In this document: piece by piece, positions 4,591-7,484 of the stretch | Layout of the letters: each line of letters starts with the position of its first letter | How positions within the stretch are numbered: position 1 is the stretch's first letter | Assembly: GCA_900541675.1 (NCBI GenBank) | Contig: UQKU01000045.1 | Location: forward strand, 1-7,484 | Reading direction: 5' to 3' | Source of the DNA: an uncultured Collinsella sp. | Lineage (GTDB): Bacteria; Actinomycetota; Coriobacteriia; Coriobacteriales; Coriobacteriaceae | Length of the DNA stretch: 7,484 nt | Made by a program: the position numbers and the translations under genes | The notes under the pieces: model-generated | What the model was told of the DNA's origin: nothing | Databases searched by the model: none | Seen by the model: the letters and a program-made list of their open reading frames with translations, nothing else

Positions 4591-6792
4591 GCGGATCTCC
4601 TCGGTTCGACCCTGGTTCCAGAACTGGGTGCCGATGTAGCCGCACGTACGACGGGCGACGTTCATCTTCTCTTGGTCACGATTGCCGCAATTGGGGCACT
4701 CCCACACTAGCTTACCGTCATCCTCGACAATCTTGATCTCACCGTCGTAGCCGCACACCTGGCAGTAGTCGCTCTTGGTGTTGAGCTCGGCGTACATGAT
4801 GTTGTCGTAGATGTACTGCATCACGCGAATGACAGCCTTAAGGTTGTCCTGCATGTTGGGAACCTCGACGTAGGAGATGGCGCCGCCCGGCGAAAGCTGC
4901 TGGAACATGCCCTCAAACTTAAGCTTATCGAAGGCATCGATCTCCTCGGACACGTGAACATGGTAGCTATTGGTGATATAGCCCTTGTCCGTCACGCCCG
5001 GAATAATGCCAAAACGGCGCTGCAGGCACTTGGCGAACTTGTACGTCGTCGACTCCAGCGGCGTACCGTACAGCGAGAAATCGATATCGCTCGCGGCCTT
5101 CCACTCCGCGCACTTGTCGTTCATACGCTGCATAACTGCCATGGCAAAGGGCGTACCCTCCTTCTCGGTGTGGCTGTGGCCCGTCATGTACTTGACGCAC
5201 TCATACAGACCGGCGTAACCCAGGCTGATGGTGGAATAGCCGCCCACGAGCAGCTTATCGATCGTCTCGCCCTTCTTAAGGCGTGCCAGGGCGCCGTACT
5301 GCCAAAGAATCGGCGCGGCATCCGAAAGCGTGCCCATCAGGCGCTCATGGCGGCACAGCAGAGCGCGGTGACACAGCTCAAGGCGCTCGTCGAAGATCTT
5401 CCAGAACTTGTCCATGTCCTGGTGCGAGCTCAGTGCGACATCGGGCAGGTTAATGGTCACAACACCCTGGTTAAAGCGACCGTAATACTTGGGCTTGCTC
5501 GGGTCATAGTTCAGCGCGTTTGCAACGTTATTAAAGCCGTTGCCCGAGCGGTCGGGCGTCAGGAAGCTGCGACAACCCATGCAGGTGTAGCAATCGCCAT
5601 TGCCCGCGGTCTCACCCTTCGAAAGCTTAAGCTCGCGCATCTTCTTCTCGGAGATGTAGTCGGGCACCATGCGCTTGGCGGTGCACTTGGCGGCCAGCTG
5701 AGTCAGATAGAAGTACGGGGAATCCTCGTAAACGTTATCGTCCTCGAGCACATAGATAAGCTTGGGGAACGCCGGGGTGATCCACACGCCCGCCTCGTTC
5801 TTAACGCCCTCATAGCGCTGGCGAAGCGTCTCCTCCACGATCATGGCAAGATCGTGCTTCTCCTGGACCGAGCGGGCCTCGTTGAGGTACATGAAGACCG
5901 TCACGAATGGTGCCTGGCCGTTGGTGGTCATAAGGGTCACGACCTGATACTGAATCGTCTGGACACCGCGACGGATCTCATCACGCAGACGGTCCTCTAC
6001 GACCTCACGCACCTTCTCTGCGGGAGCGGAAACACCGAGCTCCTCAAGCTCGCGGGCAACCTCGCCGCGAATCTTCTGGCGGCTCACCTCGACGAACGGG
6101 GCAAGATGGGTCAGCGAAATCGACTGGCCGCCGTACTGGGAGGAAGCAACCTGGGCGATGATCTGCGTCGCAATGTTGCAGGCAGTCGAGAAGCTATGCG
6201 GCTTCTCAATCAGCGTGCCCGAGATAACAGTACCGTTCTGGAGCATGTCCTCCAGGTTCACCAGGTCGCAGTTATGCATGTGCTGGGCAAAGTAATCCGA
6301 ATCATGGAAGTGAATCAGGCCCTCGTTGTGCGCATCCACGATCTCCTGGGGCAGCAGCACGCGCTGGGTCAGATCCTTGGAGATCTCGCCGGCCATGTAG
6401 TCACGCTGAACGGAGTTGACGGTCGGATTCTTGTTGGAGTTCTCCTGCTTGACCTCTTCGTTATTGCACTCAATCAGCGACAGAATCTTGTCATCGGTCG
6501 TGTTCTTTTGGCGCTTCAGGCTCTGAACATAGCGGTAGATGATGTAGTGGCGAGCGACCTCGTAGCAGTCGAGACGCATAATCTCGTCCTCGACCAGATC
6601 CTGGATCTCCTCGACCGATACGGTGTGGCCGGCCTTCTCACATGCCTCGGCGACGTTTTGTGCCGCATAGATCACCTGGCGGTCGGTAAGGCGAGAGCCT
6701 TCCTCGACCTCCAAGTTTGCGGCGCGGATCGCATTGACGATCTTATCGATGTCAAAGGTAACCTCGGTGCCGCTGCGCTTGATGATCTTCAT
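4570..6792 (-). CDS. nrdD: Anaerobic (class III) ribonucleoside-triphosphate reductase
   Basis: Oxygen-sensitive glycyl-radical enzyme reducing ribonucleoside triphosphates to dNTPs in the cytosol; activated by NrdG. The 740-residue product has an N-terminal ATP-cone (about residues 1-95, beginning MKIIKRSG), which normally senses ATP/dATP, then the catalytic barrel. Cys175 (HNCD) and Cys407 (MGCRSFL) match the active-site cysteines. The C-terminal zinc site is Cys677, Cys680, Cys699 and Cys702, and RTCGYIG carries the radical glycine at Gly718. Two further cysteines, 401 and 404, give C-x2-C-x2-C ending at the thiyl cysteine. I chose ATG 6790-6792 (AAAGAGG, 7 nt spacing) over an upstream in-frame start at 6822, since family sequence begins at MKIIKR. 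It is preceded by an approximately 220-nt leader with NrdR-like boxes. Its last six codons and stop lie in a quasi-palindrome. Confidence 0.98.
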   Translation of the reverse strand: MKIIKRSGTEVTFDIDKIVNAIRAANLEVEEGSRLTDRQVIYAAQNVAEACEKAGHTVSVEEIQDLVEDEIMRLDCYEVARHYIIYRYVQSLKRQKNTTDDKILSLIECNNEEVKQENSNKNPTVNSVQRDYMAGEISKDLTQRVLLPQEIVDAHNEGLIHFHDSDYFAQHMHNCDLVNLEDMLQNGTVISGTLIEKPHSFSTACNIATQIIAQVASSQYGGQSISLTHLAPFVEVSRQKIRGEVARELEELGVSAPAEKVREVVEDRLRDEIRRGVQTIQYQVVTLMTTNGQAPFVTVFMYLNEARSVQEKHDLAMIVEETLRQRYEGVKNEAGVWITPAFPKLIYVLEDDNVYEDSPYFYLTQLAAKCTAKRMVPDYISEKKMRELKLSKGETAGNGDCYTCMGCRSFLTPDRSGNGFNNVANALNYDPSKPKYYGRFNQGVVTINLPDVALSSHQDMDKFWKIFDERLELCHRALLCRHERLMGTLSDAAPILWQYGALARLKKGETIDKLLVGGYSTISLGYAGLYECVKYMTGHSHTEKEGTPFAMAVMQRMNDKCAEWKAASDIDFSLYGTPLESTTYKFAKCLQRRFGIIPGVTDKGYITNSYHVHVSEEIDAFDKLKFEGMFQQLSPGGAISYVEVPNMQDNLKAVIRVMQYIYDNIMYAELNTKSDYCQVCGYDGEIKIVEDDGKLVWECPNCGNRDQEKMNVARRTCGYIGTQFWNQGRTEEIRDRVLHL

Positions 6793-6855
6793 CCTCTTGC
6801 CTCTTTCGCATCGTAGCCTCATTGCGCTTCAGAGCCAAACGATGCCCGGCAGGGC

Positions 6856-6999
6856 TTACCCTGTCTTGCGGCGCCGTCGCGCAATCTGTGTTTTCGATAA
6901 CCATAGGCCCTCATGCGGACAATCCTCGCAGCCAATCAAGGGGCTCAAAGATCCATCCAAATAATGGGGCGAATAAGGTTCTCGTTCTCTGTCCGCCAT
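6856..6999 (-). CDS. Candidate 47-residue CxxC leader-encoded peptide upstream of nrdD
   Basis: An open frame from ATG 6999 to TAA 6856 lies between the predicted nrdD promoter and nrdD, 63 nt before its start. The peptide begins MADREREPYS, has a CEDC pair in its middle (residues 26-29) followed by PHEG, and ends in a basic RRRRKTG tail. I do not recognise the family. The predicted transcript start leaves about 14 nt before the ATG with only a weak ribosome-binding site, and its codon use is less GC-rich at third positions than nrdD, so it may be chance. An overlapping 31-codon frame begins at 7006 with no better support. If real, redox or metal sensing linked to nrdD would be a natural guess, but nothing shows it. 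Confidence 0.28.
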   Translation of the reverse strand: MADREREPYSPHYLDGSLSPLIGCEDCPHEGLWLSKTQIARRRRKTG

Positions 7000-7018
7000 C
7001 TATCATACGACAAAGAGG

Positions 7019-7066
7019 CATCTATATCCTGTATTCTTTTTTTAGGTCAAACACAACATATAGTGT
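7019..7066 (-). promoter_or_regulatory. Tandem NrdR-like boxes upstream of nrdD
   Basis: Box 1 at 7051-7066 reads ACACTATATGTTGTGT on the nrdD strand, 15 of 16 against the published NrdR consensus ACACwATATATwGTGT as I recall it. A weaker box 2 at 7019-7034 matches 10 of 16, including the central part. The box-to-box distance is 32 bp, about three helical turns, the usual spacing of paired NrdR boxes. NrdR is the zinc-finger/ATP-cone repressor of ribonucleotide reductase genes; it is not encoded in this window. Confidence 0.75.
7021..7050 (-). promoter_or_regulatory. Candidate sigma-70-type promoter of nrdD
   Basis: On the minus strand TTGACC (7050-7045) and TATAGA (7026-7021) are separated by 18 bp. 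The -10 falls in NrdR-like box 2 and box 1 abuts the -35, fitting repression by NrdR. Transcription would start near 7013-7015, giving a leader of about 220 nt. Alternatives on the same strand are TTGCTT-16-TATATG, whose -10 lies in box 1, and a TATAAT at 7109-7104 without a good -35. Confidence 0.5.
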
Positions 7067-7380
7067 TTCAGCAGGTCAAAGCAATTGGTCAATTTGCAGA
7101 CGCATTATAAATGAAGGCCTCTTGGCAGACTGCTAAAACGTTATCAACCCAACTACCTGCACAGCAGTTTTGAAACCCCCTCAACCGTGCCGCCGCCAAA
7201 TAGCACCAAAACCAAGCTGCTCGCGCCAAAAGAATCCAAAAGATTGTCCTTGACCAACATGTTGCGGTCATGATGGGCCAGGACACATGCAATCTGCCGG
7301 CACCCCTACGGGATACAAAGACCATCGCGTACGGACCTTGGATCAATATTTGATGACTTATTTGGCGGCGCGCTTGGTGA
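7067..7380. other. Intergenic region between the tRNA terminator and the nrdD promoter
   Basis: No gene I can support. It contains two further copies of GGTCAA (7074-7079 and 7087-7092) beside the one in the promoter -35, a small inverted repeat AATTG-GT-CAATT (7083-7094), and an AT-rich TATAAT (minus strand, 7109-7104). A 50-codon minus-strand frame between stops (7153-7305), with readable segments such as VLAHHDRNMLVKDN, might be a gene remnant but matches nothing I know. Base composition is more AT-rich near the promoter than in neighbouring genes. Confidence 0.4.
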
Positions 7381-7420
7381 CAAAAAACAAAACAGCCCAG
7401 AGGACATAGCCTCTGAGCTG
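7381..7420 (-). terminator. Rho-independent terminator of the tRNA-Val gene
   Basis: On the minus strand CAGCTCAGAGG and CCTCTGGGCTG form an 11-bp stem (one G-U pair) with a 6-nt loop at 7393-7420, followed at once by TTTTGTTTTTTG (7392-7381). It starts 8 nt after the tRNA CCA end, so it terminates the tRNA transcript and insulates the nrdD region from it. Confidence 0.92.
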
Positions 7421-7428
7421 CGAACATT

Positions 7429-7484
7429 TGGTGGGCGTTAGAAGATTTGAACTTCTGACCTCTTCCGTGTCAGGGAAGCGCTCT
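7429..7484 (-). tRNA. tRNA-Val (GAC anticodon), 5' end outside the window
   Basis: Read on the minus strand, the segment gives the end of the D arm (AGAGC), an anticodon stem CTTCC/GGAAG (7474-7478 and 7462-7466) closing the 7-nt loop CTGACAC with anticodon GAC, a 5-nt variable loop, a T arm AGAAG-TTCAAAT-CTTCT, the acceptor 3' strand AACGCCC, discriminator A, and an encoded CCA (7431-7429). GAC reads valine GUC/GUU codons. The 5' acceptor strand and most of the D arm lie beyond base 7484. No duplicate of the 3' end, such as an attachment site, was seen in the window. Confidence 0.93.

Noticed and set aside
4954..6816. A 620-codon open frame on the plus strand, antisense to nrdD
   Set aside because: It is in codon register with nrdD, so it only means that nrdD avoids TTA, CTA and TCA codons, as expected for a GC-rich, well-expressed gene. 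The product has repetitive Leu/Ala/His-rich sequence and no recognisable domain.
6793..7014. Cobalamin or other known riboswitch in the nrdD leader
   Set aside because: I looked for a B12-box-like motif and a matching fold and saw none; only a small CAGGG/CCCTG hairpin at 6850-6863 is clear.
7089..7427. A 112-codon minus-strand frame upstream of nrdD
   Set aside because: It begins inside the tRNA terminator region and crosses the promoter-side spacer; composition is Cys/Trp-rich and not protein-like, with no ribosome-binding site.
7429..7484. tRNA 3' end as a phage or island attachment site
   Set aside because: No second copy of the tRNA 3' sequence and no integrase gene is present in the window.
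1..7484. CRISPR array, toxin-antitoxin, defence system or insertion sequence
   Set aside because: No regularly spaced repeats, no transposase or nuclease genes, and all large open frames are accounted for by metabolic genes.

Overview
The window looks like chromosomal DNA of a GC-rich anaerobe of the class Coriobacteriia, most like Collinsella. I infer this from protein style, GC-rich third codon positions and an oxygen-sensitive class III ribonucleotide reductase; no rRNA or marker gene is present to prove it. It is mostly housekeeping metabolism, with unusual structure concentrated in the non-coding stretches around nrdD and nrdG.

Left part, plus strand: the 3' portion of an M19-family dipeptidase gene (1-966) whose start lies outside the window, a strong GC-rich stem-loop (983-1018), and a YgjP/DUF45-type zinc metalloprotease gene (1041-1817) whose start I place at a TTG downstream of the stem-loop. 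This gene converges on the minus-strand genes with only 6 bp between stop codons.

Centre and right, minus strand, in transcription order: a partial tRNA-Val(GAC) with its terminator at the right edge; an intergenic region with tandem NrdR-like boxes around a candidate promoter; a leader that could encode a 47-residue CxxC peptide; nrdD (class III ribonucleotide reductase); a 427-bp gap full of inverted repeats; nrdG (its radical-SAM activase); folE (GTP cyclohydrolase I); an HD-domain phosphohydrolase with a C-terminal cysteine cluster; and folB (dihydroneopterin aldolase).

NrdD and NrdG make dNTPs without oxygen. FolE and FolB are early steps of tetrahydrofolate synthesis, which supplies one-carbon units for thymidylate and purines, so the minus-strand block is a DNA-precursor neighbourhood. 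The HD protein sits between folE and folB and is a candidate for the poorly defined dephosphorylation of dihydroneopterin triphosphate. folP and folK are not in the window.

I find no CRISPR array, insertion sequence, phage gene or defence system. The best leads are a near-palindrome that pairs the 3' end of nrdD with an inverted copy of itself, the possible small CxxC protein in the NrdR-controlled leader, a long hairpin abutting the nrdG ribosome-binding site, and the HD protein of the folate cluster.
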